From NCBI RefSeq assembly GCF_040515995.1, contig NZ_CP159485.1, positions 1,240,001 through 1,304,000 of the forward strand: DNA of 64,000 nucleotides, given 5' to 3'. Numbering within the stretch: position 1 is the first letter of the stretch; every line of letters begins with the position of its first letter. Origin of the DNA: Proteinivorax hydrogeniformans (lineage in GTDB: Bacteria; Bacillota; Proteinivoracia; Proteinivoracales; Proteinivoracaceae). Both the position numbers and the translations under genes were made by a program. Of this stretch, positions 55,674 through 64,000 are shown in pieces. Below the pieces are notes generated by a model, which made no database searches, was not told the origin of the DNA, and worked only from the letters and a program-made list of their open reading frames with translations.

Positions 55674-56894
55674 ATGATTAATGTAATTGGGCTAGGTTAC
55701 ATAGGCCTACCTACCGCTTTAATGTTTGCAAAAAGTGGTGTAGAGGTTGTGGGAACAGATATTAGCGAAGAATTAGTACAGTCGCTTTCACAAGAAAAAC
55801 TTTCCTTTGAAGAAGAAGGCTTAGAAAAGCTCTTTGAAGAAGCAATAAGTAATGGGATCAAGTTCTCTACTGAATATCAATATACAAATACCTACATCAT
55901 TGCCGTGCCTACGCCTTATGTTAAGGAAAGTAAAAAGCTTGATCCAAAATATGTTATTTCGGCGGTCAACAGCGTTTTAGATGTTTGTGAAAAGGGCTCT
56001 GTTATTATAATAGAATCAACAATATCACCTGGAACTATGGATAGGTATATTAGACCTGAGATAGAAAAAAGAGGGCGTGTTATAGGGGGAGATATACACC
56101 TAGTGCATGCACCTGAAAGGATAATTCCAGGTAATATGGTTTACGAGCTTGAATATAACTCTAGAACAATTGGAGCTGATGATATACAAGTTGGTGAAAA
56201 GGTCAAAAGCTTATACAAAAACTTCTGTGAAGCTGAAGTTGTGATTACAGATATAAGAAGTGCAGAAATGTCAAAGGTTATCGAAAACACTTATAGGGAT
56301 GTAAATATAGCATTTGCTAACGAGTTGGCTAAGATTTGCAGACAGGACAATATGAATGTTTATGAAATTATAAGAATTGCTAATATGCATCCCAGGGTAA
56401 ATATATTACAACCGGGACCTGGGGTAGGGGGCCACTGTATTTCGGTTGACCCATGGTTTTTAGTTGGGGATTATCCTGATTTAACTAAAATTATATTAAA
56501 TGCTAGAAAAATCAATGATTCCATGCCTACTCATGTACTTAGTAGAATTAGAGATATTATGAGAGAGCATGGAATTAAGGATATCTCCAAGGTTGGCCTT
56601 TATGGTCTGACATATAAAGAGAATGTTGATGATACAAGAGAAAGCCCTACTCTCCAGCTTCTGGAAAGAATGGACGAGCATTTGGCTTTTGGTGTTAAAG
56701 TTTTTGATCCAATGGTTAAAGATAAAATTGTTGATCATCAATTTATGGACTTTGAGGACTTTTTAAATGAAATTGAAATTCTAGTTGTTATGGTAGGCCA
56801 TGACCATATTAAGTCTAATATGGAGCTCGTAAAAGATAAATTGGTTTTAGATACAAAAAATATATTTAATTATGAAATAGTTTACAAGTTATAA
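55674..56894 (+). CDS. UDP-N-acetyl-D-mannosamine dehydrogenase (WecC type)
   Basis: 406 residues from the ATG at 55674, which has GGGGG seven to eight bases upstream; ATG 55668 is too close to it. It oxidises the C6 of a UDP-HexNAc to the uronic acid with NAD+. Rossmann start INVIGLGYIGLPTALMF, VAIPTPY-like AVPTPYV, APERIIPG and the catalytic Cys255 in GVGGHCISVDPWF. WecC rather than UDP-glucose dehydrogenase is suggested by these motifs. The epimerase (WecB) is not in the window. Confidence 0.92.
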   Translation: MINVIGLGYIGLPTALMFAKSGVEVVGTDISEELVQSLSQEKLSFEEEGLEKLFEEAISNGIKFSTEYQYTNTYIIAVPTPYVKESKKLDPKYVISAVNSVLDVCEKGSVIIIESTISPGTMDRYIRPEIEKRGRVIGGDIHLVHAPERIIPGNMVYELEYNSRTIGADDIQVGEKVKSLYKNFCEAEVVITDIRSAEMSKVIENTYRDVNIAFANELAKICRQDNMNVYEIIRIANMHPRVNILQPGPGVGGHCISVDPWFLVGDYPDLTKIILNARKINDSMPTHVLSRIRDIMREHGIKDISKVGLYGLTYKENVDDTRESPTLQLLERMDEHLAFGVKVFDPMVKDKIVDHQFMDFEDFLNEIEILVVMVGHDHIKSNMELVKDKLVLDTKNIFNYEIVYKL

Positions 56895-56961
56895 TATGTG
56901 AATTTGGTTCAACCATGCTTAGCTATAACAAAAAATCAAATAATAATTTTGGGGTGAAACA

Positions 56962-58098
56962 GTGAAGAAAGTTATATTTTTAATTTCCCATATTCCTAAT
57001 CCAAGAATATTAAAGAGAATTAAAGCTATTGAGAGTGACTTTGGAATCTATTTAGTTTATTGGGATAGAGGCCAGGAGCTAAAAGAAGATTTTGAAATAG
57101 ATTCAAGGCATGAGGTTGTGAAGATTCAAATAGATGCCCCTTTTGGTAATCCTGTAAAAAGATTATTCCCCTTAATGAGGTTTGTGCTGACTGCATTACA
57201 CCAGCTTAAAACTATCAAACCAGATACAATTCATGCAGGGAACCTTGATATGTTACTTATATCTATTATTTACAAAAAAATATATAATAATAAAGTACAA
57301 GTAGTTTACGAAGTAGGTGACCTACCAAAATATGCTTTTATTAAAAGTGGTTATTCCCCTAAAAAATTGGTTCCTAAAACATTACAAGTTATTGAAAGAG
57401 TGCTAACAAAAGATATTTCAAAGTTAATTGTAACCTCACCTTATTTTTGGAACGAATACTTTTCGAGTTTTGTTGATCACAACAAATATTTATTCATTCC
57501 TAATGCACCATTTAAAAGTTTATTTGCTAGCTATAAAAGTAGAGAAAATAAAGTCTTTACAATTGGTTTTGTTGGTTCCGTTAGATATGTCGAACAGTTA
57601 AAAATGTTAATTGATGCAGCGGAAGAACTAGGTGGTAAAGTGAAGGTTCTTATAGCTGGTTCTGGTACAGGGTACGAACATGTGCTAAATTATACAGCTG
57701 AAAAAAGTTTTGTCGAGTGTTATGGCCCATATAACTATGAAAAAGAGATAGTACAATTATATGAAAAGGTTGATTGCTCATATTCTGTATATGATACCAA
57801 GCTAGAAAATGTGACTTTAGCACTACCTAATAGACTTTATGAATCTATTGTTTGTCATGTTCCGATTATAGGGGCTAAAGGGACTGCTTTAGGAGAATTT
57901 ATTAACAAAAATAAGATTGGCGTAACTGTGGATAGTACAGATAAAGAGGAGTTAAACTTAGCTATTATGAAACTTGTATGTGATGAAGACTTAGTAAGAG
58001 AATATAAAGAAAACTGCATAAAGATAAAAGAAGATTTTTATTATGAAAATAGTAGTAAGAAACTCTTGTCAGAGTATAAACGAATTAACGCACTTTAG
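56962..58098 (+). CDS. Glycosyltransferase family 4-like protein
   Basis: 378 residues from a GTG start (TTGGGGTG upstream). N-terminal half with DTIHAGNLDMLLISI and VVYEVGDLPKYA; C-terminal half with IGFVGSVRYVEQLKMLIDAA and an altered EX7E region (LPNRLYESIVCHVPII). Overall fold GT-B. Sugar and acceptor unknown. It lies 11 bp before the Wzy-like gene. Confidence 0.82.
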   Translation: MKKVIFLISHIPNPRILKRIKAIESDFGIYLVYWDRGQELKEDFEIDSRHEVVKIQIDAPFGNPVKRLFPLMRFVLTALHQLKTIKPDTIHAGNLDMLLISIIYKKIYNNKVQVVYEVGDLPKYAFIKSGYSPKKLVPKTLQVIERVLTKDISKLIVTSPYFWNEYFSSFVDHNKYLFIPNAPFKSLFASYKSRENKVFTIGFVGSVRYVEQLKMLIDAAEELGGKVKVLIAGSGTGYEHVLNYTAEKSFVECYGPYNYEKEIVQLYEKVDCSYSVYDTKLENVTLALPNRLYESIVCHVPIIGAKGTALGEFINKNKIGVTVDSTDKEELNLAIMKLVCDEDLVREYKENCIKIKEDFYYENSSKKLLSEYKRINAL

Positions 58099-58109
58099 GA
58101 GGAAGGAAA

Positions 58110-59462
58110 TTGAGACTTAAACCAGCAGTTAAAGAAATGAAAAATAAAGCAATTGGTTTAGGAAAAGTAGCATCATCTAAAATTACTGAATTTAATCATA
58201 ATTCATTAACCATTTTGTTGTTGCTCCTCATCCCACCAAGTATGATAATATTAGGTTATAACATCCCGGTTATATATTTTTTAATGCCAATTTTTGCATT
58301 TGTATTCATTGCTATTGTTGCTGGATGGATAAAAAAACCTAAAATAACTAGAGTGTTTATTGCATTGTGGGGTCTAATTATCTGTCAGGTTTTGATTTCA
58401 GGTATTCTAGGCCCAATAGTATTACTAGATGTTTTTTCTTTTCCAAATGAGGTGCTGCAGTACGTAACAAGATTTTTAGTTTTTGTAGGCTTAATTGCAA
58501 TAATCTATAATTCTAAGATTAGTGAGTCTTATTTTATAAAAATATTTTCAGTTGTTTCTTTGACTGCTATGGCAGTGGGGATACTACAATGGATCCCATG
58601 GATTGGACAAGAATTTATGTTACGTTCTTACGCAATGGTGGATAGAGAAATAGGAATTTCCCAAGTAGGCACCTTAGTTTCTCGTGTACCTGGTATTGCA
58701 CGACATGCAACTTCAACTGGTGGACTTGCCGCTTTCATATTTATGTTCTCGCTTTCTATGCTTTTAACAAAGAATAGATATTGGATGTTCGGTATAGTCG
58801 GAATTGTTTTTTCAATTTTGAATTTGATAGCAGCACAGGCAAGGGGTGGAATGCTTGCGGTAGCTGTCACTTTCATGGTTATTTATTTTGTTGATGGTAT
58901 ATCAAAGCGGAAAATCAAGGCAAACTTACTTAAAATGTTATTAGTAATTACTGTGGTACTATCTTTACTTGTTTTTTTATATAATCAAGGAAACCCACAT
59001 GTCGTACAAGGTTATGATAGATGGGGGAGGCTTTTTGACCAAATAGCTGATGGGGGTAACCGATATAGTCAAATAACAAGAGGGTTATCTTTGTTAGATA
59101 GTCCATATACATATATATTTGGTGTTTCTAGAGGATTTCAGGTTCTATATGGTTTTATGCTAGAAGTTGAATTTTTAAATATTTTAGTTTTATATGGCCT
59201 ATCAGGATTTGTATTACAGTATGGGTTGGTGTTATTTCTTTTATATTATTTTTATAAAAACCTACGGTTAGTAGCAAAAAATAATACAATATACACGCTG
59301 ACTTTAGCTTCCTTTTCCGGACTGTTTTCCTATCAGGTGTTTTCAACAGCTTATTATTTTTTTCGTGAAATTAATGTCGGTTTATATCCTTGGGTATTCT
59401 TCGGAATAACAATTGGACTAATTGAAAGATACAAGCGAAATATTTCTAATCTTGAGAAATAA
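58110..59462 (+). CDS. O-antigen ligase/polymerase-like membrane protein (Wzy candidate)
   Basis: 450 residues from a TTG start with AGGAGGAAGG just upstream. About eleven TM helices. A long extracellular loop follows (about 285-330: YDRWGRLFDQIADGGNRYSQ), and RGGMLA in a TM end is typical of the O-antigen ligase/Wzy group. It would join repeat units on the outer face of the membrane. Sequence is poorly conserved in this family; the call rests on topology, the short motif and the locus. Confidence 0.8.
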   Translation: MRLKPAVKEMKNKAIGLGKVASSKITEFNHNSLTILLLLLIPPSMIILGYNIPVIYFLMPIFAFVFIAIVAGWIKKPKITRVFIALWGLIICQVLISGILGPIVLLDVFSFPNEVLQYVTRFLVFVGLIAIIYNSKISESYFIKIFSVVSLTAMAVGILQWIPWIGQEFMLRSYAMVDREIGISQVGTLVSRVPGIARHATSTGGLAAFIFMFSLSMLLTKNRYWMFGIVGIVFSILNLIAAQARGGMLAVAVTFMVIYFVDGISKRKIKANLLKMLLVITVVLSLLVFLYNQGNPHVVQGYDRWGRLFDQIADGGNRYSQITRGLSLLDSPYTYIFGVSRGFQVLYGFMLEVEFLNILVLYGLSGFVLQYGLVLFLLYYFYKNLRLVAKNNTIYTLTLASFSGLFSYQVFSTAYYFFREINVGLYPWVFFGITIGLIERYKRNISNLEK

Positions 59463-59886
59463 CTTCAATTATAGAATGGAGAATAAAATAAAAAAATCGA
59501 ACCCTAAAGCATCATTTTTTTTACATTCACTAGTAGCAGGTGGATTTGTTAAAAATACTTTAAGGTTAGCTAAGAGGGATTAAAGATAAGGTATGATGTG
59601 GATTAAGCTAAACTCATGAAGACTTTCAGAACAGAAATATTTTCCAAATCTTATTAAGCCTTTGAAGTCCCAAACGAAAAAACATCAAAATTTGATATAC
59701 TATGTGAAGTGAAGTAGACAAAAATTAGAGTTATTAGTAAAGGAGCATTAGGCTATAGATTTTACTCCACCGTTTCTAATTACTTTAACTAAAAAAGAAG
59801 TAGTATGCTGCTAACTAGAACTAAAGGTAACCCCAAAAACGAAAAAGCATTGTGCTATGCAATTACTGTACCAAGGGAGTGTTTTT
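59463..59886. other. Gene-poor gap in the polysaccharide locus
   Basis: About 420 AT-rich bases. A 35-codon frame at 59476-59583 has no good ribosome binding site and may be noise or a remnant. A possible -10 (GATATACTAT, about 59693-59702) could serve the next gene. No named repeat family is present. Confidence 0.4.
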
Positions 59887-60951
59887 ATGATTCTACATAT
59901 TAGAAGAAATGAGAAATTCAATAATGCATATATTAATTTTGTAAACAATAATTTTAATTCAAAAGCTCATGAATTTGTTATAATTGGAAGAGATTATGGA
60001 TTCAAAATACCGAATAATAAAAATATTTCAGATCTTAAAAAAATAAACTTGCAGAATTTGATCCGCTTATTAAAGAAAATGTATAAAGCAAAAAAAATTA
60101 TAATTCATGGACTTTTTAACTCTAGAGTTTTACTAATACTTTTTTTAAACCCGGTTTTATTAAAAAAAGTGAGTTGGGTAGTATGGGGAGACGATCTCTA
60201 CTGTTATAGAAATAAAAATAAGTCCTTAAAATCAAAACTAAGAGAATATGTTCGAAAGAAATCCATCACGAATTTTGGGGCAGTTTGCACTTTGGTTGAG
60301 GGAGACTTCGAATTAGCAAGAAAGTGGTATGATGTAAAGGGGCAGTACAAGCCTGCGAAATATATCGATGTTAAAAGTCGAAAGTGCTTAATAGATATGA
60401 TAAAGAATGAGAAAAGAAAAGTAGGAGATAAAACAATCATACACTTAGGTAATTCTGCTACAGAAACCAATAATCACATTGAAATGTTAAAGATTCTAGG
60501 AAAATTTAAAAATGAAAACATAGAAATAAGATGTCCCTTATCATATGGGTCTGAAGAATATAGAGATGAAGTTATTAGATGCGGAAAAAACATATTTGGA
60601 GATAAATTTAAACCAATTACTCATTTTATCAAAAAGGACAAGTTTTACGATTTATTAAATGAGGTGGATATTGGAGTATTTAATAATGATAGACAACAAG
60701 GGTTAGGAAATATAAATCCTTTAATCTCTTTAGGGAAAAAAGTATATTTGCGTAGTAATACAACTGTATGGGATAGCCTCGAAGGTAAGGGCATCAAAAT
60801 TTATAAATTAGAAAGTGTTAGACAATTAAATTTTAAGGAATTTATTACATTCCCGAGTTCTGATAGAGAATGGAATAAGAACTTAAAATTAAAGGACTTA
60901 GAAAACATCAAAGAAGTTAGGAAGATTTGGGAAAATATTTTTAATACATAA
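59887..60951 (+). CDS. WecF-type N-acetylfucosaminyltransferase (glycosyltransferase family 56)
   Basis: 354 residues from the ATG at 59887 (AAGGGAG at about 59872); an upstream ATG at 59857 precedes that site. Signature blocks of the WecF/FucT group are present: WVVWGDDLYCYRN, HLGNSATETNNHIEML, IRCPLSYGSEEY and VFNNDRQQGLGNINPLISLGKKVYLR. WecF adds TDP-Fuc4NAc to the growing lipid-linked enterobacterial common antigen; here the donor may be the 4-amino sugar made by the CapD-like and DegT proteins. Gram-positive examples are less studied. Confidence 0.9.
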   Translation: MILHIRRNEKFNNAYINFVNNNFNSKAHEFVIIGRDYGFKIPNNKNISDLKKINLQNLIRLLKKMYKAKKIIIHGLFNSRVLLILFLNPVLLKKVSWVVWGDDLYCYRNKNKSLKSKLREYVRKKSITNFGAVCTLVEGDFELARKWYDVKGQYKPAKYIDVKSRKCLIDMIKNEKRKVGDKTIIHLGNSATETNNHIEMLKILGKFKNENIEIRCPLSYGSEEYRDEVIRCGKNIFGDKFKPITHFIKKDKFYDLLNEVDIGVFNNDRQQGLGNINPLISLGKKVYLRSNTTVWDSLEGKGIKIYKLESVRQLNFKEFITFPSSDREWNKNLKLKDLENIKEVRKIWENIFNT

Positions 60952-61188
60952 GAAATTTTTGGGTACTTCAAATACACAAATATTATTGGTTTGGTTAGCA
61001 GAGATAGTTTTAGCGCTAATGAATCTGGGATATCAATCTAGATATAAGATGTGATAATAATTTTTGTTTCATGAAATCATTTCGCAAAAATATAGTGAAT
61101 TGTAATTTTTAGTTTTGCGGTTAAGATATTTTGGTATTTAATAAGTGTTACAGCTTAAAAGAATTTATATAAACCTAAGGTGATAAAA
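60952..61188. other. Short intergenic region
   Basis: About 235 AT-rich bases with no recognised feature apart from the ribosome binding site TAAGGTGA of the next gene. Confidence 0.4.
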
Positions 61189-62688
61189 ATGAATAAACAA
61201 GCCTCATTAAAAAACAAAACAATTTCCGGAATGATTTGGTCGTTCTCTGAGAGAATAAGTACCCAGATAGTACAGTTAATCGTACAAGTAGTACTCGCGC
61301 GACTACTTGTGCCAGAAGATTTTGGTCTTTTGGGAATGATTATGGTTTTTATAGCATTATCACAGACTTTTGTGGATAACGGGTTTACTAAAGGACTTGT
61401 TAGGGAGCACAACTCAACAGAAGAAGATTACTCCACTGTATTTTTCTTTAATCTGGCAGCAGCAATTGCACTATATATTACACTTTTTTTCTCAGCAGAG
61501 GGAATCAGTATTTTCTTTGAAGAACCACAGTTAGTCAGTCTTATTAGAGTTATAGGTGTTGTGTTAGTTATTAATGCGTTTGGTTTAATTCAACGGACTA
61601 TTTTAATTAAGAAAATGAATTTTAAAACAGAAACAAAAATCAATCTAGCTTCTTCGTTAAGTGCAGGAGTAATTGCCATATTTCTGGCACTTAGAGGTGC
61701 TGGTGTATGGGCCTTAGTTTTTCAAAAAATATTTATGCAATTTTTTCAAGCTTTACTACTCACTTTTTCTAATAGATGGTTACCATCACTAGTTTTTAAT
61801 GTAGAATCTTTTAAAAGATTTTTTAGTTTTGGATGGAAACTTTTTGCTTCAAGCTTGATTGGAAATTTATATAAGGAGATTAATCAAGTTATCATTGGGC
61901 GTATGTTTTTAGCAACTGACTTAGGGTTTTATACTAATGCAAAAAAATTGAAAGACACAGCAGCTAACTCCATTACACAGTCTGTACAAAAAGTAAGTTA
62001 TCCCGTGCTTAGCAGCTTACAAGATGATCCTACTTTACTCAAAAAAGGGTATCAAAAAATTATAAAAAACGCTGTATATATCACGTTTCCTTTTATGCTT
62101 GGACTTATGGCTATAGCACCGACAATGATTCCTCTATTTCTAGGAGAGCAGTGGGCTTCTTCGATTGGCTATTTTCAAATATTATGTCTGGCAGGAGCAC
62201 TTTACCCCCTTCACGCTATCAACTTAAATATTCTTCAGGTAAAAGGAAGAACTGATTTATTCTTAAAATTTGAAATTGTAAAGAAAGTGGTAGGTCTAAC
62301 CTTGATTGTAGTTTCAGTAGTTCTTGAACTAGGCATTGAAGGCTTATTGTGGGCAACTGTAATCAATTCCTATATAAGTTTCTTTATTAATTCATCTAAT
62401 TCTAAAGAGTTAGCTAATTATTCTTCACTAGAGCAGCTAAAGGACATCGGTAAGACTGCCTTTAATTCAATTCTTATGACAATAGGGGTCTATATCATTG
62501 GCACTAATGTACTGCCCTTTGGATATTTTCTTACACTAATTATTCAGGTCTGTTCTGGAGTGGCCTTATATGTAACACTTTCTTTATTGTTCAAGGTAGA
62601 AGAGTTTACTACTATACTAAATATAATTAAACCGTTAGTTGTAAGAGTCCTTAAAAGGGGACATAGTAATTTTAAAATATTCAAATAA
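61189..62688 (+). CDS. Lipid-linked oligosaccharide flippase (Wzx/TuaB-like)
   Basis: 499 residues from the ATG at 61189. About fourteen TM helices in the MATE-like fold. The N-terminal TISGMIWSFSERISTQIVQLIVQVVLARLL and FGLLGMIMVFIALSQTFVDNG match the WzxC/TuaB group that flips lipid-linked repeat units across the membrane. TuaB acts in teichuronic acid export in Bacillus. It complements the Wzy-like protein at 58110 in a Wzx/Wzy pathway. Confidence 0.92.
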   Translation: MNKQASLKNKTISGMIWSFSERISTQIVQLIVQVVLARLLVPEDFGLLGMIMVFIALSQTFVDNGFTKGLVREHNSTEEDYSTVFFFNLAAAIALYITLFFSAEGISIFFEEPQLVSLIRVIGVVLVINAFGLIQRTILIKKMNFKTETKINLASSLSAGVIAIFLALRGAGVWALVFQKIFMQFFQALLLTFSNRWLPSLVFNVESFKRFFSFGWKLFASSLIGNLYKEINQVIIGRMFLATDLGFYTNAKKLKDTAANSITQSVQKVSYPVLSSLQDDPTLLKKGYQKIIKNAVYITFPFMLGLMAIAPTMIPLFLGEQWASSIGYFQILCLAGALYPLHAINLNILQVKGRTDLFLKFEIVKKVVGLTLIVVSVVLELGIEGLLWATVINSYISFFINSSNSKELANYSSLEQLKDIGKTAFNSILMTIGVYIIGTNVLPFGYFLTLIIQVCSGVALYVTLSLLFKVEEFTTILNIIKPLVVRVLKRGHSNFKIFK

Positions 62689-62916
62689 GTTTACCATGCA
62701 AAGGAAAGCCTCTAAATAATATTTAACAAAGAATAGAAAAGAAGAAAGGAATTTGTTTAAGATTAATTGCGAATTAAATTCATTAATTATACTTTGATGA
62801 GGAATGAGGGGTACAATAAGAATTTAGAGGATTTGTTCGAGTAGATAGTAATTAACAAATGGCTTCAGTTACCTGTTTTGACGTCTAGTATTTACTAATA
62901 ATTAGGAGTGATAACT

Positions 62917-63627
62917 TTGAACGAACATAAAATTGCTGTAATGCAGCCTTACATTTTCCCATATTTAGGTTATTTTCATTTGATACAATCTAGCGAATTA
63001 TTTATTTTTTACGATGATGTTAATTATATTAAGCGAGGATGGATTAACCGTAATAAGGTGCTTTGCAATGGGAAGGAACTATTATTTACAATTCCTGTTC
63101 AGAAGGCCAGCATGAATAAGTTAATTATGGAAATATCACCACTTATTGAAAAAGCCTGGATTGATAAGTTTTATAATCAACTATATCATAGCTACAGAAA
63201 AGCTCCTTATTTTGACGAAGCCATTGAACCGATTATGTCTATTTTTGATACTAAACATAACACTATTTCAGATCTAGCAATAGAGTCCATTACCACGATA
63301 TACTCATATCTAGGAATAAACTTTAAATACAATAAGTCTTCAATTTGTTCTCCAGAAACAAGGGGGATGGACAAGGCTGATAGGCTTATAGAAATTACTA
63401 AGAAGCATGGTTTTGAAAATTATGTAAATGCTCCAGGAGGTAAGCAAATATATTCTAAAGACTATTTTGCAAGTAAAGGTGTAAATCTATCCTTTATCAA
63501 AAGCAGTAATGTAAGTTATTCACAGTACAGTGAAAAATTTGTTGATGGTCTCTCTGTTATTGATGTTATCATGTTTAATAGTAAGGAAGAAACAAAAAAA
63601 CTATTGTCTTTCTATACTATCGAGTAA
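62917..63627 (+). CDS. WbqC family protein
   Basis: 236 residues from the TTG at 62917, nine bases after TAGGAG; GTG 62908 overlaps that site. HKIAVMQPYIFPYLGYFHLIQ and FYDDVNYIKRGWINRNKV are the family signature. WbqC-like proteins are common in O-antigen and capsule loci; their reaction is not settled (a role in sugar modification or amino-sugar acylation has been suggested). Complete in length. Confidence 0.9.
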   Translation: MNEHKIAVMQPYIFPYLGYFHLIQSSELFIFYDDVNYIKRGWINRNKVLCNGKELLFTIPVQKASMNKLIMEISPLIEKAWIDKFYNQLYHSYRKAPYFDEAIEPIMSIFDTKHNTISDLAIESITTIYSYLGINFKYNKSSICSPETRGMDKADRLIEITKKHGFENYVNAPGGKQIYSKDYFASKGVNLSFIKSSNVSYSQYSEKFVDGLSVIDVIMFNSKEETKKLLSFYTIE

Positions 63628-63845
63628 ATGGTCAAAGAATAAAACTTATTCACTTATGAGGAATTGACAGTTGACTTAAGGCCCAGTGAATGTACAGCAA
63701 AGAACTATAACAATAAAATAGACAAACTTATGGAGGTAAAAGAGGAGTCAAAGAATAGCTGTATTTAAGAAATATTTAAGGAAGTTGTCTAAAAGGAGGA
63801 ATTTACCGGGTTATAACCATGGCTTATTATTAAAGGAGGTTAAAA
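63628..63845. other. Gap before the last gene
   Basis: About 220 bases with no convincing gene. Two GGAGG-like sites (near 63795 and 63835) precede short frames; only the second leads to a long one. Confidence 0.4.
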
Positions 63846-64000
63846 ATGTTAGCAAATAAAAAGTTGTTGGTTTTAGGAGGAAAACCAGCTAGCTCATATG
63901 AAATTGTGCAATATGCAAAAAAGAAGGGTGTCTATACTATTGTGACCGATTTTTTGCCAAAGGAAAAGTCTGGGGCTAAGCAAATAGCAGACGAATGCTG
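63846..64000 (+). CDS. ATP-grasp family protein, N-terminal part (cut by window end)
   Basis: 51 codons are visible from the ATG at 63846, with AAAGGAGGT upstream. LANKKLLVLGGKPASSYEIV followed by YAKKKGVYTIVTDFLP is the Rossmann-like start seen in ATP-grasp (carbamoyl-phosphate synthase large-chain-like) enzymes of polysaccharide loci. The ATP-binding part lies beyond the window, so the substrate cannot be guessed. Confidence 0.75.
   Translation, partial: MLANKKLLVLGGKPASSYEIVQYAKKKGVYTIVTDFLPKEKSGAKQIADEC

Noticed and set aside
59476-59583. 35-codon frame in the polysaccharide locus gap
   Set aside because: No ribosome binding site and no recognisable motif; could be a remnant but evidence is insufficient.

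Overview
The window looks like chromosomal DNA of a low-GC, endospore-forming, Gram-positive bacterium of the Clostridia/Bacilli type. The evidence is an alpha/beta-type small acid-soluble spore protein (7772-7999), a YhcN/YlaJ-type sporulation lipoprotein, an M-box riboswitch before mgtE, DnaD/DnaI-type helicase loaders, TagO, LytR-CpsA-Psr (LCP) proteins and frequent TTG/GTG starts. The tdh-kbl pair suggests amino-acid catabolism. I cannot name the genus.

Layout. 1-1550 and 2334-3540: repeat-filled DNA around a lone cheR. 3592-4027: five tRNA genes on the minus strand. 4.1-18.6 kb: ordinary genes, namely small membrane proteins, a histidine kinase whose phospho-acceptor His is Asn, spore proteins, surE, deoC, a cell-wall amidase, a replication operon (DnaD-like loader, DnaI-like loader, fused primase-helicase) and M-box/mgtE. 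18.6-20.0 kb: repeats. 20.0-28.6 kb: asnS, tdh-kbl, a racemase, a hybrid histidine kinase, mnmA. 28.6-29.9 kb: repeats. 29.9-41.2 kb: a phzF-like gene and a cell-surface cluster with a membrane-anchored cohesin protein, a dockerin-bearing amidase and three LCP proteins, separated by repeat blocks. 41.2-47.4 kb: repeats with a GxxExxY gene, tagO and a glycosyltransferase. 47.5-64 kb: an exopolysaccharide/teichuronic-type locus (CapD-like, DegT aminotransferase, initiating sugar transferase, glycosyltransferases, heparinase-like protein, WecC, Wzy-like, WecF-like, Wzx-like, WbqC-like, start of an ATP-grasp gene).

Most notable are four things. (1) A cohesin-dockerin gene pair in which the dockerin is on a peptidoglycan amidase, suggesting non-cellulosomal docking of a wall hydrolase. 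(2) One polypeptide with CHC2, Toprim, DnaB-N and DnaB-C domains, co-transcribed with two loader-type genes. (3) Two cell-surface genes that appear to start at ATA codons. (4) A dense mosaic of at least seven intergenic repeat families with an apparent assembly order: heptamer array, matched terminator, optional 69-bp foldback, 65-bp hairpin element. It includes a 202-bp MITE-like element. Heptamer sequence has also entered a coding region (51.75 kb).

The wall-related genes fit together: TagO and the PglC-like enzyme start lipid-linked glycans, the 47-64 kb genes make sugars, extend, polymerise and flip them, LCP proteins would attach polymers to peptidoglycan, and the amidases remodel the wall. 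Functional statements rest on motif recognition by eye; no database search was possible.
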